DNA of 41,957 nt, taken from positions 1 through 41,957 of the forward strand of contig SSSZ01000058.1 of the NCBI GenBank assembly GCA_009469675.1, in the 5' to 3' direction. Below, piece by piece: positions 8,155 through 16,461 of the stretch (its first letter is position 1; every line of letters begins with the position of its first letter). The notes beneath the pieces are model-generated. The model worked only from the letters and a program-made list of their open reading frames with translations, was not told the DNA's origin and did not search any database. The stretch is from Azonexaceae bacterium (GTDB lineage: Bacteria > Pseudomonadota > Gammaproteobacteria > Burkholderiales > Rhodocyclaceae). The translations under genes were made by a program, and so were the position numbers.

Positions 8155-9945
8155 ATGATCGCTGCCCGAGCCGGTCGCCCCGTGAACGCCCCCCGACTGA
8201 TCTTCGCCTTGAGCCTGCCGGTGGCGATTCTCTTCGCCGGACGGACGACCGAACTGGCCCTGGCCCACCCCACCCTCCTTTTTTATCCCGCCAGTATCGT
8301 CGCTGCCCTGGTCGGCGGCATTTGGGGCGGTCTCGGCGCCACCCTCGTCGCGGTCGCGCTGCTGGCAGGCGACGCGCCATCCCTGCCCGAGGCATTGGCC
8401 GGCGGCCCGGCTATCCACTGGGTTTCCCTCGTTTTTTTCGCCACCAACGGCGTTATTTTCAGCCTCGTCTGGGAAAAACTGCAGCAGGTTAACCGGGAGG
8501 CGGCAACGCTGGTCGGCGACAGCCACTTCCGTCGGCTGGTCGAGCTGGCCGGCGACGGCATCGTCGCCATCGACGCCGCCGGCCGCGTCGCCGAAGCCAA
8601 TCCGGCCTTTTTGCACCTCGTCGGTTTTTCCCGGGACGATCTCCTCGGCCAGCCGGCCAGCGATCTGGTGGTTCCCGCCGAACGGGCGCGCCTCGACACC
8701 CTGTTCGCCCTGCGCCTTCCGCCCGGCCCGGAACCGGGCGCCTGGAACCTCTGCCGCCAGGACGGCCGGACCGTGCTGACGGCGGCCACCCTGCGGCGCG
8801 CCCCCGACGGCCACTGGGCGGCGGTCTTCCGCGCCGGCGACGAAAGAGACCTGGCCGAAGCCCTTTCCCGCACCGCGGCCAACCTCAACCAGGCCGTACT
8901 CGATTCGGTGATGTCCCAGGTGGCCGTCGTCGACCGGTCGGGAATCATCATCGCCATCAACGAAGCCTGGGCCGATTTTGCCCGCACCCGCTGCGACACC
9001 GACTGGCAACTCGCCCGCACCGGGGTCGGGGTCAATTTCCTCGACGTCTGCCGCCCCGACGACGAGGACGAATCCCGGGTCCGGGCCGGCGTCCTCGATA
9101 TCCTCAACGGCCGCATCGGGCAGTTCCACTGCGACTGCCCCTGCGAATTCCGGGGCCAGGCGGCGTGGTACGCCATGAACGTCACCCCCCTGGTGACGGC
9201 CGACGGCGGCGCGGTGATTTCCTACCTGGACATCACCGACATCAAGCGGGCGCAGGAAACCGAACATCGCGCCAACGTCCAGTTGAAGACCCTGGCCATC
9301 CAGCAGCTCGTCTTCCAGGAAGAAGAGCGGCGCACCCTGTCGCGGGAACTGCACGACCACGTCAGCCAGGATCTGGCGGCGCTCCAGATGGCGCTGGAAA
9401 ACTGCTCGCGGCAGGCGGCGGGCCTGCCCAAGGCTCAGGTCGCGCTGCGCGACGCCAATGCCATCGCCAATTCCATCCTGGAAACCACCCGCGACATTTC
9501 CCGCCGCCTGCGGCCGCCGCTGCTCGACGACATGGGGCTGGCCGCCGCCCTGCGCTGGCACATCGACAAGCTGCCCCGGGCCGACGTGGTCGGCATCCGC
9601 CTCAAGGAAAACATCGGCGCCGCCCGTTTCCCCGCCGAAGTCGAACTGGCCTCCTTCCGCACCGCCCAGGAGGCGCTCTCCAACGCCCTCCGCCACGCCC
9701 AGGCCGGCGAAATCATCGTCCAGGTGCAGTACGGCGACGAGGGCCTCCACCTGTCGATCAAGGACGACGGCCGGGGTTTCGATGCCGACCAGGCGGCCGA
9801 GGATTCCAGAAAACTCAATTCCCTCGGTCTGCTCGGCATGCGCGAGCGGGTGGCCGGCGCCGGCGGCGAACTGCAGATTCGCTCCCAGCCCGGCGAGGGC
9901 ACCGAAATTTGCGCCGATTTCCCCCTTCTTCGACGGTTACCATGA
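8155..9945 (+). CDS. Membrane PAS-domain sensor histidine kinase (HisKA_3/NarX-type)
   Basis: Sensor partner of the NarL-type regulator that follows. With the start at 8155 it has 596 residues. Four hydrophobic segments (about 13-29, 41-56, 57-72, 88-106) resemble the short DUF4118/KdpD-type membrane module. Two PAS domains follow (about 120-230, DGIVAIDAAGRVAEANPAF; about 245-365, VAVVDRSGIIIAINEAW). A HisKA_3 dimerisation domain carries the phosphorylatable H400 in ELHDHVSQDLAALQ. The ATPase domain shows EALSNALRHA, DDGRGFD and LGLLGMRERV. A frame start at 8041 is possible, but the extra residues are not membrane-like. The stop overlaps the regulator start as ATGA. The signal sensed is unknown. 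Confidence 0.9.
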   Translation: MIAARAGRPVNAPRLIFALSLPVAILFAGRTTELALAHPTLLFYPASIVAALVGGIWGGLGATLVAVALLAGDAPSLPEALAGGPAIHWVSLVFFATNGVIFSLVWEKLQQVNREAATLVGDSHFRRLVELAGDGIVAIDAAGRVAEANPAFLHLVGFSRDDLLGQPASDLVVPAERARLDTLFALRLPPGPEPGAWNLCRQDGRTVLTAATLRRAPDGHWAAVFRAGDERDLAEALSRTAANLNQAVLDSVMSQVAVVDRSGIIIAINEAWADFARTRCDTDWQLARTGVGVNFLDVCRPDDEDESRVRAGVLDILNGRIGQFHCDCPCEFRGQAAWYAMNVTPLVTADGGAVISYLDITDIKRAQETEHRANVQLKTLAIQQLVFQEEERRTLSRELHDHVSQDLAALQMALENCSRQAAGLPKAQVALRDANAIANSILETTRDISRRLRPPLLDDMGLAAALRWHIDKLPRADVVGIRLKENIGAARFPAEVELASFRTAQEALSNALRHAQAGEIIVQVQYGDEGLHLSIKDDGRGFDADQAAEDSRKLNSLGLLGMRERVAGAGGELQIRSQPGEGTEICADFPLLRRLP

Positions 9946-10586
9946 ACCCCATCCACATCCTCATCGCCGACGACCATAACCTGGTCCGCGCCGGCATTCT
10001 CCGCCTCCTCGGCGAAATCGCCGATTTCGTCGTCGTCGCCGACACCGGCGACGGCGACGAAGCCATCCGCCTGGCCGAGGAGAAAAATCCCGACGTCGCC
10101 CTCCTCGACATCGCCATGCCCGGCACCACCGGCCTGCAGGCTCTCGAGCACCTGCACCGCACCCGGCCGCAGATCAAGATCATCGTACTCACCATGTACG
10201 ACACCGAAGAACACGTCATTTCCGCCATGCGCCTGGGCGCCGCCGGCTTCATGCTGAAGAACGCCGCGCCCCAGGAAATGGAACTCGCCATCCGTGCCGT
10301 CACCGCTGGCGGCACCTGGCTGCCGGCCGCCATCTCGCGCCCGGTGGTCGATGCCTACCTCGAGCGGGTGCAGATTTCCGACCAGCGGGACGGCCTCACC
10401 CCCCGCCAGATGGAGGTGCTCAAGATGATCGCCGAAGGCATGCGCACCAAGGAAATCGCCTTCACCCTCGGGGTCAGCGTCAAGACCATCGAAACCTATC
10501 GTTCCCAGATCATGAACCGCCTCGGGATCGGCGACGTCGCCAGCCTAGTCCGCTACGCCATCCGGCGCGGCATCTCGGCGCTCTAG
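9942..10586 (+). CDS. NarL/FixJ-family response regulator
   Basis: A 214-residue DNA-binding response regulator. The receiver domain (residues 1-120) has the acidic pair D10/D11, the phosphoacceptor D56 in LLDIAMPG, and the conserved Lys in MLKNAAP. A LuxR-type helix-turn-helix follows at about 148-205 (LTPRQMEVLKMIAEGM, TLGVSVKTIETYRSQIMNRLGI). It is translationally coupled to the upstream kinase by ATGA, so the two form a cognate pair. It is followed by a hairpin that probably ends the transcript. Target promoters are unknown; the neighbouring diguanylate cyclase block is a plausible but unproven candidate. Confidence 0.94.
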   Translation: MNPIHILIADDHNLVRAGILRLLGEIADFVVVADTGDGDEAIRLAEEKNPDVALLDIAMPGTTGLQALEHLHRTRPQIKIIVLTMYDTEEHVISAMRLGAAGFMLKNAAPQEMELAIRAVTAGGTWLPAAISRPVVDAYLERVQISDQRDGLTPRQMEVLKMIAEGMRTKEIAFTLGVSVKTIETYRSQIMNRLGIGDVASLVRYAIRRGISAL

Positions 10587-10606
10587 TCCTTCGAAGGCTG
10601 CGCCGC

Positions 10607-10665
10607 AAGGGAAAGCACCGGGCCTCCGGCGGCCCCCGGGGGTGATTTCCCTTTCCCCGGCTTTT
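10607..10665 (+). terminator. Probable terminator after the kinase-regulator pair
   Basis: AAGGGAAA (10607-10614) pairs with TTTCCCTT (10646-10653), and further G/C pairing is possible inside (CACC with GGTG and GGG with CCC). A CTTTTT run follows at 10661-10666. The stem is long and interrupted, so it is less certain than the bamD terminator. Confidence 0.5.
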
Positions 10666-10841
10666 TGCCCGCCGGCGGTACAGCCAGAATCCCCATGGCA
10701 TGGTAATCCACGGCCTTGCTGGCGAAAAAATCGTGCCTTGCCCAGGCCTGCGGGAAAAATTCCGTCGAATTCGGATATTTGTCAAAGTTTCCACCCCGCC
10801 CAGGCGTGCTAATCTAACGAAAAAAGGGAGGAAACCGTACC

Positions 10842-10883
10842 GTGCGTACCGTGGACAAGAAAGCGGGCTTATGGGCTGGCTGA
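10842..10883 (+). CDS. Possible 13-codon leader peptide (VRTVDKKAGLWAG)
   Basis: GGGAGG (10826-10831) is the best ribosome site in this gap. It is ideally spaced for GTG at 10842, which opens a 13-codon frame ending TGA at 10881-10883. This frame is not that of the membrane protein that follows: it overlaps that gene's ATG (10871) by 13 bases. Translation of the leader could deliver ribosomes to the weakly preceded ATG. Only the ribosome site and the overlap support it; such short frames also arise by chance. Confidence 0.3.
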   Translation: MRTVDKKAGLWAG

Positions 10884-11269
10884 GGGACGAATTCACACAC
10901 CTGGGAGAAGCCTTGCAGCACCGGGGAACCTGGCTGTTCCTCGCCATGCTGTCGGTTTTCGCCGCCATCAGCTATCTCACCGTCAAGTACGCCCTGCGCA
11001 TGGATTTCCTCCTGCGGCTGCATCGTTTGACCAGCACCTCCTGCCGGGATCTCGACAACGCCACCATGCTCACGGTGTTCTGCGCCTCGATCTTCTTCGG
11101 CCTGGCGCTCGTCGTCGCCTTCGGGGAAATGGCCCGCTACTCGCAGCTCGTCCGCGACCGCGCCCATGTCGAAGCCCATCAGGCCGGCTGGCTCTGCCTC
11201 GGCTGGGGAGCGGTGGCGCTGTTGATCGGCGGCACCATGCTTCTCGTGCTCGGCAGCCAGTGTTATTGA
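10871..11269 (+). CDS. Small three-span inner-membrane protein, unknown function
   Basis: A 132-residue protein without a recognised family. Three hydrophobic helices are apparent: about residues 20-39 (GTWLFLAMLSVFAAISYLTV), 65-84 (MLTVFCASIFFGLALVVAFG) and 107-127 (LCLGWGAVALLIGGTMLLVLG). Cytoplasm-facing loops carry Arg and His. The start at 10871 (MGWLRDEFTH) is chosen because residues encoded upstream to 10700 are basic and unlike a membrane-protein N-terminus; its own ribosome site is weak. It lies 35 bases before the diguanylate cyclase gene in the same direction, so it may be co-transcribed and could be an accessory or sensing partner. Confidence 0.65.
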   Translation: MGWLRDEFTHLGEALQHRGTWLFLAMLSVFAAISYLTVKYALRMDFLLRLHRLTSTSCRDLDNATMLTVFCASIFFGLALVVAFGEMARYSQLVRDRAHVEAHQAGWLCLGWGAVALLIGGTMLLVLGSQCY

Positions 11270-11304
11270 ATCCGGCGCAGCCTCCGGCCAATCGCGGAGA
11301 AACC

Positions 11305-12252
11305 ATGAAAATCCTCGTCGTCGAAGACACCCGAACCAATCTGGCCCTCCTCACCCGGATGCTGGAAAACCTGGGAGCCCAGGTGATTCCGGCCGAAACC
11401 GGCCAGCAGGCCATCGACCGTTTTTCCGGCCATCACCCGGACCTCATCCTCCTCGACGTGGTGCTTCCCGACATCGACGGCTACGAGGTCGCCCGCCAGG
11501 TGCGCCAGGCGGAAAAAAGCGACCACTGGACGCCGATCATCTTCCTTTCCGGCAAGACCGGCGACGCCGATCTCGAAGCCGGCATCGCGGCCGGCGGCGA
11601 CGACTACCTCTTCAAACCGGTGAGCGAGGTGGTTCTCGGCGCCAAGATCCGGGCCATGCAGCGTATCGTCCAGATGCGCACCGCCCTGGTCGCCCTCACC
11701 CAGCAGCTCGACAGCGCCAATCGCGAACTGCAGCGCCTTTCTTCCTGCGACGGCCTGACCGGCATCGCCAACCGCCGCAGCTTCGACGAAGCGCTGCAGC
11801 GCGAATGGGGGCGGGCTTGCCGCAGCGGCAGCGAACTTTCCCTGATGATGTGCGACGTCGACTACTTCAAGCGCTTCAACGACGGCTACGGCCACCAGGC
11901 CGGCGACGAATGCCTGCGCCGGGTGGCGGCGGGCCTGGCCGGGGCGGTGCACCGCAGCACCGACGTGGTGGCTCGCTACGGCGGCGAGGAATTCGCCCTC
12001 ATCCTGCCCGACACCAGCTTAGGCGGCGCTTTGATAATCGCCCAGAAGGCCCGCCAGGCGGTTCGCCAACTCGCTCTGCCCCACACCGGCTCCGACCACG
12101 GCCAGGTGACCGTCAGCGCCGGCCTGGCGAGCCTCATTCCCCAGCCCGGGCAAAATCCGGGTATGCTCATCGAACAGGCCGACCGGGCCCTCTACCGGGC
12201 CAAGCACGCCGGCCGCGACCAAGTCTGCAAATACGACCCGACTCTCGCTTGA
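11305..12252 (+). CDS. Response regulator with GGDEF diguanylate cyclase output
   Basis: A 315-residue cytoplasmic protein that makes cyclic di-GMP from two GTP. The N-terminal receiver (1-120) has phosphoacceptor D51 in LILLDVVLPDIDGYE and Lys in YLFKPVSE. After a helical linker, the GGDEF domain (about 150-312) opens with DGLTGIANRR. It has the active-site sequence GGEEF at 226-230, and an RxxD inhibitory site (R217-S-T-D220) exactly five residues upstream, so product inhibition is expected. No EAL or HD-GYP domain is present. This PleD/WspR-like layout suggests activation by phosphorylation; no dedicated kinase adjoins. The start at 11305 is preceded by CGGAGAAA. The gene for a stand-alone receiver follows after 20 bases. 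Confidence 0.93.
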   Translation: MKILVVEDTRTNLALLTRMLENLGAQVIPAETGQQAIDRFSGHHPDLILLDVVLPDIDGYEVARQVRQAEKSDHWTPIIFLSGKTGDADLEAGIAAGGDDYLFKPVSEVVLGAKIRAMQRIVQMRTALVALTQQLDSANRELQRLSSCDGLTGIANRRSFDEALQREWGRACRSGSELSLMMCDVDYFKRFNDGYGHQAGDECLRRVAAGLAGAVHRSTDVVARYGGEEFALILPDTSLGGALIIAQKARQAVRQLALPHTGSDHGQVTVSAGLASLIPQPGQNPGMLIEQADRALYRAKHAGRDQVCKYDPTLA

Positions 12253-12272
12253 ATTCGGACAGGACCGTGAGC

Positions 12273-12659
12273 ATGACCCGCAAACGCGCCAAGGTGATGA
12301 TCGTCGACGACAACGACATCATGCGCACCCTGCTGCGCAGCATCCTGCGCGCCGAAAGCTACGAAGTGGTTGGGGAAGCCCGCAACGGCCTCGCCGCCGT
12401 CGAAATGGCCCTCAACCTCAAGCCGCAGCTCGTCTGCATGGACGTGGTGATGCCCGAGATGGACGGCCTCGAGGCCTTGCGGGCCATCAAGTCGGCCAAC
12501 CCGGAAGTCAAGGTCGTGATGATTACCGGCAACGCCAGCAACGACAACGTCCAGGAAGCCGTGCGCAACGGCGCCTCGGGCTTCATCGTCAAACCCTTCA
12601 ACGCCGCCAAGGTACTCGATACCCTCGATCGCGTCCTGGCCGGCGCCGGCAAGGCCTAA
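12273..12659 (+). CDS. Single-domain CheY-like response regulator
   Basis: A 128-residue receiver domain with no output domain. Acidic residues D12/D13 (VDDND), phosphoacceptor D57 (CMDVVMPEMDG), T85 (MITGNAS) and K107 (IVKPF) are all in place, so it should be phosphorylatable. GTG at 12267 is an in-frame alternative start. It lies 20 bases after the diguanylate cyclase gene, in the same operon. It may relay phosphate or act by protein contact; its partner is not evident. Its TAA stop coincides with the first three bases of a 107-bp repeat element. Confidence 0.92.
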   Translation: MTRKRAKVMIVDDNDIMRTLLRSILRAESYEVVGEARNGLAAVEMALNLKPQLVCMDVVMPEMDGLEALRAIKSANPEVKVVMITGNASNDNVQEAVRNGASGFIVKPFNAAKVLDTLDRVLAGAGKA

Positions 12660-12763
12660 TACCACTTCGCCGTCAAATCGAGACGCGACGACGGGCTGAA
12701 GACGGTGCCGTCGCCCGGCAAGGCGAGGGCGACAACCGGTTGCTTTGCAAGCGAACGGGATCA
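12657..12763. repeat. Copy A of a 107-108 bp intergenic element with inverted ends
   Basis: It aligns without gaps over the first 25 bases and closely after that with copies at 15519 and 21595. The shared core begins ATCGAGACGCGA (12676-12687). The left end TAATACC and the right end read inward on the other strand (TGATCCCG) are inverted relatives, as are GCAAGCGAACGGG and the TTCGCCGTCAAA near the left end. It fills nearly all of the space between the convergent receiver and gloB genes. The left-terminal TAA is the receiver's stop codon. Confidence 0.85.
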
Positions 12764-12767
12764 CCCC

Positions 12768-13523
12768 CTAAAAGACGTTCTTCCACTGGCGCAGGGCGGC
12801 AAACACCGCCACCGGATCGGCCGCCGCCGGGTCGATGCGGCGCGCCGCCGCCACCACCGCCGGCTGGTCGCAGCGCAGGAAGGGGTTGGTCGCCCGCTCC
12901 TCGGCCAGGTCCAGGGGCACGGTCGGCTGGCCAGCCCGCAAGCGTACCGCGACCACCACCTGCCGCCGCCGGATCGCGTCATTTTCCGGCTCCACGGCGG
13001 CGGCAAAATGCAGATTGGCGGCAGTATATTCGTGAGCGCAGTAGACCCGGGTGTCGCTCGGCAGGGCGGCGAGGCGGCCCAGCGAATCGGCCATCTGGGC
13101 CGGACTGCCTTCGAAGAGCCGGCCGCAGCCGGCCCCGAACAGGGTGTCGCCGCAAAAAACCGCGCCGGCGAAACGATAGGCGATGTGGCCCAGGGTATGC
13201 CCGGGAAGGGCCAGAACCTGGCAGGCTTCGCCCAGGACGGTGAGACCTTCGCCGCCGGAAAGCGGGTGGGTACACCCTGTGATAGACTCCAGGGCAGGCG
13301 CGAAGACCGTCGGGTGCCACTCGGCGGCCAAGGCGGCGATGCCGCCCTGGTGGTCGGCGTGGTGGTGGGTGACGAGAATGGTCTCCAGCCGCAATCCTCC
13401 AGCCGCCAGGCGGGCCGCAACCGGCGCCGCGTCCCCCGGATCGACGACCGCCGCCCGGTCGCCCCGGGTCAGCAACCAGATGTAATTGTCCTTGAACGCA
13501 GGAATGAACGATATTTCGAGCAT
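12768..13523 (-). CDS. gloB: Hydroxyacylglutathione hydrolase (glyoxalase II)
   Basis: Cytoplasmic metallo-beta-lactamase-fold enzyme that hydrolyses S-D-lactoylglutathione to D-lactate and glutathione, completing methylglyoxal detoxification. The 251-residue length matches the family. Binuclear metal ligands are visible: H53, H55, D57 and H58 in THHHADH, then LPGHTLGH, the bridging Asp in FCGDTLF, and CAHEYT. The C-terminal substrate-binding part ends in NPFLRCDQP and WKNVF. The start at 13523 gives the usual MLEISFIPAFKDNYIW. It is divergent from the yafS-like gene with no untranslated space, and ends 4 bases from repeat copy A. Confidence 0.95.
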   Translation of the reverse strand: MLEISFIPAFKDNYIWLLTRGDRAAVVDPGDAAPVAARLAAGGLRLETILVTHHHADHQGGIAALAAEWHPTVFAPALESITGCTHPLSGGEGLTVLGEACQVLALPGHTLGHIAYRFAGAVFCGDTLFGAGCGRLFEGSPAQMADSLGRLAALPSDTRVYCAHEYTAANLHFAAAVEPENDAIRRRQVVVAVRLRAGQPTVPLDLAEERATNPFLRCDQPAVVAAARRIDPAAADPVAVFAALRQWKNVF

Positions 13524-13551
13524 GCCGGAACTATTGGCCGAAGCGCGCCCG

Positions 13552-14268
13552 ATGTCAATTCCAGGTCTGGAGCAATGGCTCGCCAGCCCCCAGGGACGCT
13601 ACGTCACCGCCTGGGAACTCAACCGCCTCGATCTCGCCGTAAGCGACGTGTTCGGTTTCAACGCGCTGCAACTGGGGCTGCCGGAATGCGACTTCCTCCG
13701 CGCCAATCGCATCCCCCTGCGTCAGAAGGCCGGCGAATCCGGCGCCGTCGACGTCCTCTGCGACCTCACCGCCCTGCCTTTCTCGTCCCACAGCACCGAC
13801 CTCGTCGTCCTCCCCCACATGCTCGAATTCCACGCCGACCCGCACCAGATCCTGCGGGAGGTCGAGCGCATCCTGATTCCCGAAGGCCAGGTCATCATCC
13901 TCGGCTTCAACCCGCACTCCCTGTGGGGTCTGCGCCGCCGCTTCGGGCAGGATCGCGGTTTTCCCTGGCAGGGCAGCTACCTCGGCCTGCAGCGCCTGAA
14001 GGACTGGCTGAAGCTCCTGGGTTTCGAGGTGGACCGCGGTGTTTTCGGCTGCTACGTCCCGCCGCTGCGCCAGGAAAAATGGCTGCAGCGCTGGCGCTTC
14101 ATCGAACGGGCGGGCGGCCGCTGGTGGAGCCTGGGGGGCGGCATCTACCTGCTGCGGGCCATCAAGCGCGTCCATGGCATGCGGCTCATCACCCCCAACT
14201 GGCGCACCCGGCCGACCCGGGCCAAGGCCCTGCGGCCGGTGGCGCAAAAGGAACTGCACCTTGACTGA
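13552..14268 (+). CDS. YafS-like SAM-dependent methyltransferase
   Basis: A 238-residue class I methyltransferase-like protein. In E. coli the equivalent place between gloB and rnhA is held by yafS, and the pattern [31 protein letters not shown] followed by [14 protein letters not shown] resembles that protein. The usual glycine-rich SAM motif I near the N-terminus is not obvious, so the substrate and even activity are unproven. Starts at 13504 and 13522 are also in frame; 13522 would share a CATG with the gloB start. I chose 13552 ([10 protein letters not shown]) because family similarity begins there. Its last bases overlap the TTG start of rnhA. Confidence 0.82.
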   Translation: MSIPGLEQWLASPQGRYVTAWELNRLDLAVSDVFGFNALQLGLPECDFLRANRIPLRQKAGESGAVDVLCDLTALPFSSHSTDLVVLPHMLEFHADPHQILREVERILIPEGQVIILGFNPHSLWGLRRRFGQDRGFPWQGSYLGLQRLKDWLKLLGFEVDRGVFGCYVPPLRQEKWLQRWRFIERAGGRWWSLGGGIYLLRAIKRVHGMRLITPNWRTRPTRAKALRPVAQKELHLD

Positions 14269-14707
14269 ACCGGTTTTCATCTACACCGACGGCGCCTGCC
14301 GCGGCAATCCCGGCCCCGGGGGCTGGGGCGCCATCCTGCGCCTGGGCGGCCAGGAAAAGGAATTGTGGGGCGGCGAAGCCGAAACCACCAACAACCGCAT
14401 GGAACTCACCGCCGTCATCCGCGCCCTGGAGGCCCTCAAGCGCCCGGTGGCGGCCAAGGTCCACACCGATTCCCAGTACGTCATCAACGGCATCAAGACC
14501 TGGATCCACGGCTGGAAGAAAAACGGCTGGCGCACCGCCGACAAAAAGCCGGTGAAGAACGTCGAACTCTGGCAGGAACTCGACCGCCAGGCGGCCCATC
14601 ACCGCCTCGAATGGATCTGGGTCAAGGGCCACGCCGGCCACCCGGAAAACGAACGCGCCGACGCCCTGGCCAACCGGGGCATCGACGAACTCAGGAAAGC
14701 GCCATGA
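14261..14707 (+). CDS. rnhA: Ribonuclease HI
   Basis: Cytoplasmic endonuclease that cuts the RNA strand of RNA-DNA hybrids (primer removal, R-loop removal). The 148-residue protein matches E. coli RNase HI position for position at the active site: D10 (YTDGAC), E48 (NNRMELTA), D70 (HTDSQYV), H124 (KGHAGH) and D134 (ERADALAN). The start is TTG at 14261, preceded by AAAAGGA with good spacing; no in-frame ATG or GTG gives a complete N-terminus. It overlaps the methyltransferase end by 8 bases and the dnaQ start by ATGA, so it is inside a coupled set. Confidence 0.96.
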   Translation: MTEPVFIYTDGACRGNPGPGGWGAILRLGGQEKELWGGEAETTNNRMELTAVIRALEALKRPVAAKVHTDSQYVINGIKTWIHGWKKNGWRTADKKPVKNVELWQELDRQAAHHRLEWIWVKGHAGHPENERADALANRGIDELRKAP

Positions 14708-15411
14708 GACAGATCGTCCTCGACACCGAAACCACCGGCCTCGACCCCCGCCAGGGCCACCGCATCATCGAAATCGCCTGCCTGGAGATGGTCAACCGCC
14801 GCCTCACCGGCCACCACCTGCACAAATACATCAACCCGGAACGGGAGATCGACGAAGGCGCCGCGGCGGTGCACGGCATCACCCTCGAATTCCTCGCCGA
14901 CAAGCCCCGCTTTGCCGACGTCGCCGACGAGTTCCTCGAATTCGTCAACGGGGCCGAACTGGTCATCCACAACGCCCCCTTCGACATCGGCTTCCTCAAC
15001 AGCGAACTCGACCGCCTGGGGCGGGTTCCCATCGACACCATCTGCAACGGCGTCAAGGACACCCTGCGCCTGGCCAAGGAACTGCATCCGGGCAAGCGCA
15101 ACAGCCTGGACGCCCTGTGCGAGCGCTACGCCATCGACAACTCCCAGCGCACCCTGCACGGCGCACTACTCGACACCGAACTGCTCGCCGAAGTCTACCT
15201 CGCCATGACCCGGGGCCAGGACAGCCTGATTGTCGACATCGACGAACCGCCCCGCCACCAGGGCGCCGGCCCGGGCGGGCAGCGGGAACGCAAGCCCCTC
15301 GTCGTCCGCCGCGCCGACGAGGCCGAACTGGCCGACCACCAGCGCGTCCTGGCCAGCATCGACAAGGAAACCAAGGGTCACTGCCTGTGGCTCCCTAAGG
15401 CGGCCGCCTGA
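14704..15411 (+). CDS. dnaQ: DNA polymerase III epsilon subunit (3'-5' proofreading exonuclease)
   Basis: A 235-residue DnaQ. It provides the 3'-5' exonuclease of the replicative polymerase core. Exo motifs are clear: D7 and E9 in [23 protein letters not shown], and [17 protein letters not shown]. The C-terminal tail (about residues 180-235) is the part expected to contact the alpha subunit. The start overlaps the rnhA stop as ATGA. The rnhA-dnaQ pair is conserved in proteobacteria, though often divergent there; here both read the same way with the methyltransferase first. A terminator-like hairpin follows at 15468. Confidence 0.96.
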   Translation: MRQIVLDTETTGLDPRQGHRIIEIACLEMVNRRLTGHHLHKYINPEREIDEGAAAVHGITLEFLADKPRFADVADEFLEFVNGAELVIHNAPFDIGFLNSELDRLGRVPIDTICNGVKDTLRLAKELHPGKRNSLDALCERYAIDNSQRTLHGALLDTELLAEVYLAMTRGQDSLIVDIDEPPRHQGAGPGGQRERKPLVVRRADEAELADHQRVLASIDKETKGHCLWLPKAAA

Positions 15412-15467
15412 GCCGCCGTGGAACACACCCGGGGGCGGCCTGATCCGGCCGACCCCAAGCAACGCCT

Positions 15468-15490
15468 TGCCAGCCGAGGCGGCACTTTTT
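15468..15490 (+). terminator. Probable rho-independent terminator of the rnhA-dnaQ operon
   Basis: TGCC (15468-15471) and GCC (15473-15475) can pair with GGC (15478-15480) and GGCA (15481-15484), with a one-base bulge and a very short loop; C then TTTTT (15486-15490) follows. It lies 57 bases after the dnaQ stop and before repeat copy B. Confidence 0.5.
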
Positions 15491-15518
15491 CCGGCGCCGA
15501 TTTTCCGCCGCCGGGAAT

Positions 15519-15626
15519 TCATATCCATTCGTTTTCAAATCAAGACGCGAAGACGAGCCGAAGCCAGTGCCGGAGCACGGCCAGGCGAAGTCGACAACCG
15601 ATCGGTTTAAAAGCGAATGGGTATCA
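15519..15626. repeat. Copy B of the 107-108 bp intergenic element
   Basis: This copy has the clearest inverted ends: ATATCCATTCGTTTTCAAA on the left against TTTAAAAGCGAATGGGTAT on the right. The core AAGACGCGAAGACGAGCC and the later GGCGAAGTCGACAACCG match copies A and C. The right-terminal TCA is, on the other strand, the TGA stop of the leftward gene that begins at 16370. Confidence 0.88.
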
Positions 15627-16370
15627 GGGGCCGGGCGCGGGGTTCGCGACGCTGAACGGATCGCCCAGCCCGGCGTAAAGGGCGCCCAGGATGCGCCTTT
15701 CGCGGCCGAGGATGGTTTCCAGGAACTCGTCGGCATGGCGCATGCTGCGAAAGGCTTCGAAACCCCGTTCGAGGAAATCGTGCAAGGCCCCCAGGCCGGC
15801 CAGATGGGCCGGGCCGTGCATCATCTTCAGGGCGCCGCGGACAAAAGCCTTCTTGGACAGGGCTTCGAGGGCTTCGCCGGTGGCACCGATCAGTTCGAGC
15901 TGGCGCTCCCTTTCCTCCCGCCGGCCGACGCGGCGATAGGCGGCGGCATAGTCGGCCGGGCCGATGCCGCGCTCGAGCTTGGCTCCCAGGGCCGCGACCA
16001 TGGCGGCGTCGAGGCGCTCCGACAGGGCATCGACCTCGACGGCGAGGAGCACCGTCTTGAGGCCCGAAAGCGGCAGCATGCTGGTCATGAGCGGCAGGAT
16101 GCGTTCGACGTCGGCGTCCCGGTCGCTGAAATCCTGGGGGCCGTAGAGGTCGCTCAGGAAGAACTCGGCGCCGCGGCCGAATTCCTTGCTCTCAAGGAGA
16201 TCGGCGTGGGTCCGGGCGAGGCGGGCCGCCTGCCATTCCCGCAAGTTGAGGCGGCGCCCGGCAAGGACCGGGTCGGCGTTGGCCGACCGCCGCAGGCAAC
16301 GGGACTCGGCGAGCATCCGGGCAAGGGCGGCCGAGACTTCGAGACGGGTGGTGTCGACGCAATCGTTCAT
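15624..16370 (-). CDS. Conserved hypothetical protein with FFLSDLYGPQDF motif
   Basis: A 248-residue soluble, Arg/Glu/Leu-rich, mostly helical protein. The segment EFFLSDLYGPQDFSDRDADVERILP (about residues 69-93) looks like a family signature that I associate with uncharacterised proteobacterial proteins, but I cannot give a domain name. No signal peptide, membrane span or catalytic motif is seen. The ATG at 16370 is the natural start. The gene is alone and divergent from the aldehyde dehydrogenase operon, with a gap of about 90 bases. Its TGA stop is the outer triplet of repeat copy B. Confidence 0.75.
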   Translation of the reverse strand: MNDCVDTTRLEVSAALARMLAESRCLRRSANADPVLAGRRLNLREWQAARLARTHADLLESKEFGRGAEFFLSDLYGPQDFSDRDADVERILPLMTSMLPLSGLKTVLLAVEVDALSERLDAAMVAALGAKLERGIGPADYAAAYRRVGRREERERQLELIGATGEALEALSKKAFVRGALKMMHGPAHLAGLGALHDFLERGFEAFRSMRHADEFLETILGRERRILGALYAGLGDPFSVANPAPGP

Positions 16371-16461
16371 GGCGCCATTATCCCGCCGCCGCCCGCCGGC
16401 GTTTAGAAGCCTTTCCCTAACGGCCGCGGGAGCGCCCGGCTACACTGAACTTGCCAACCGC

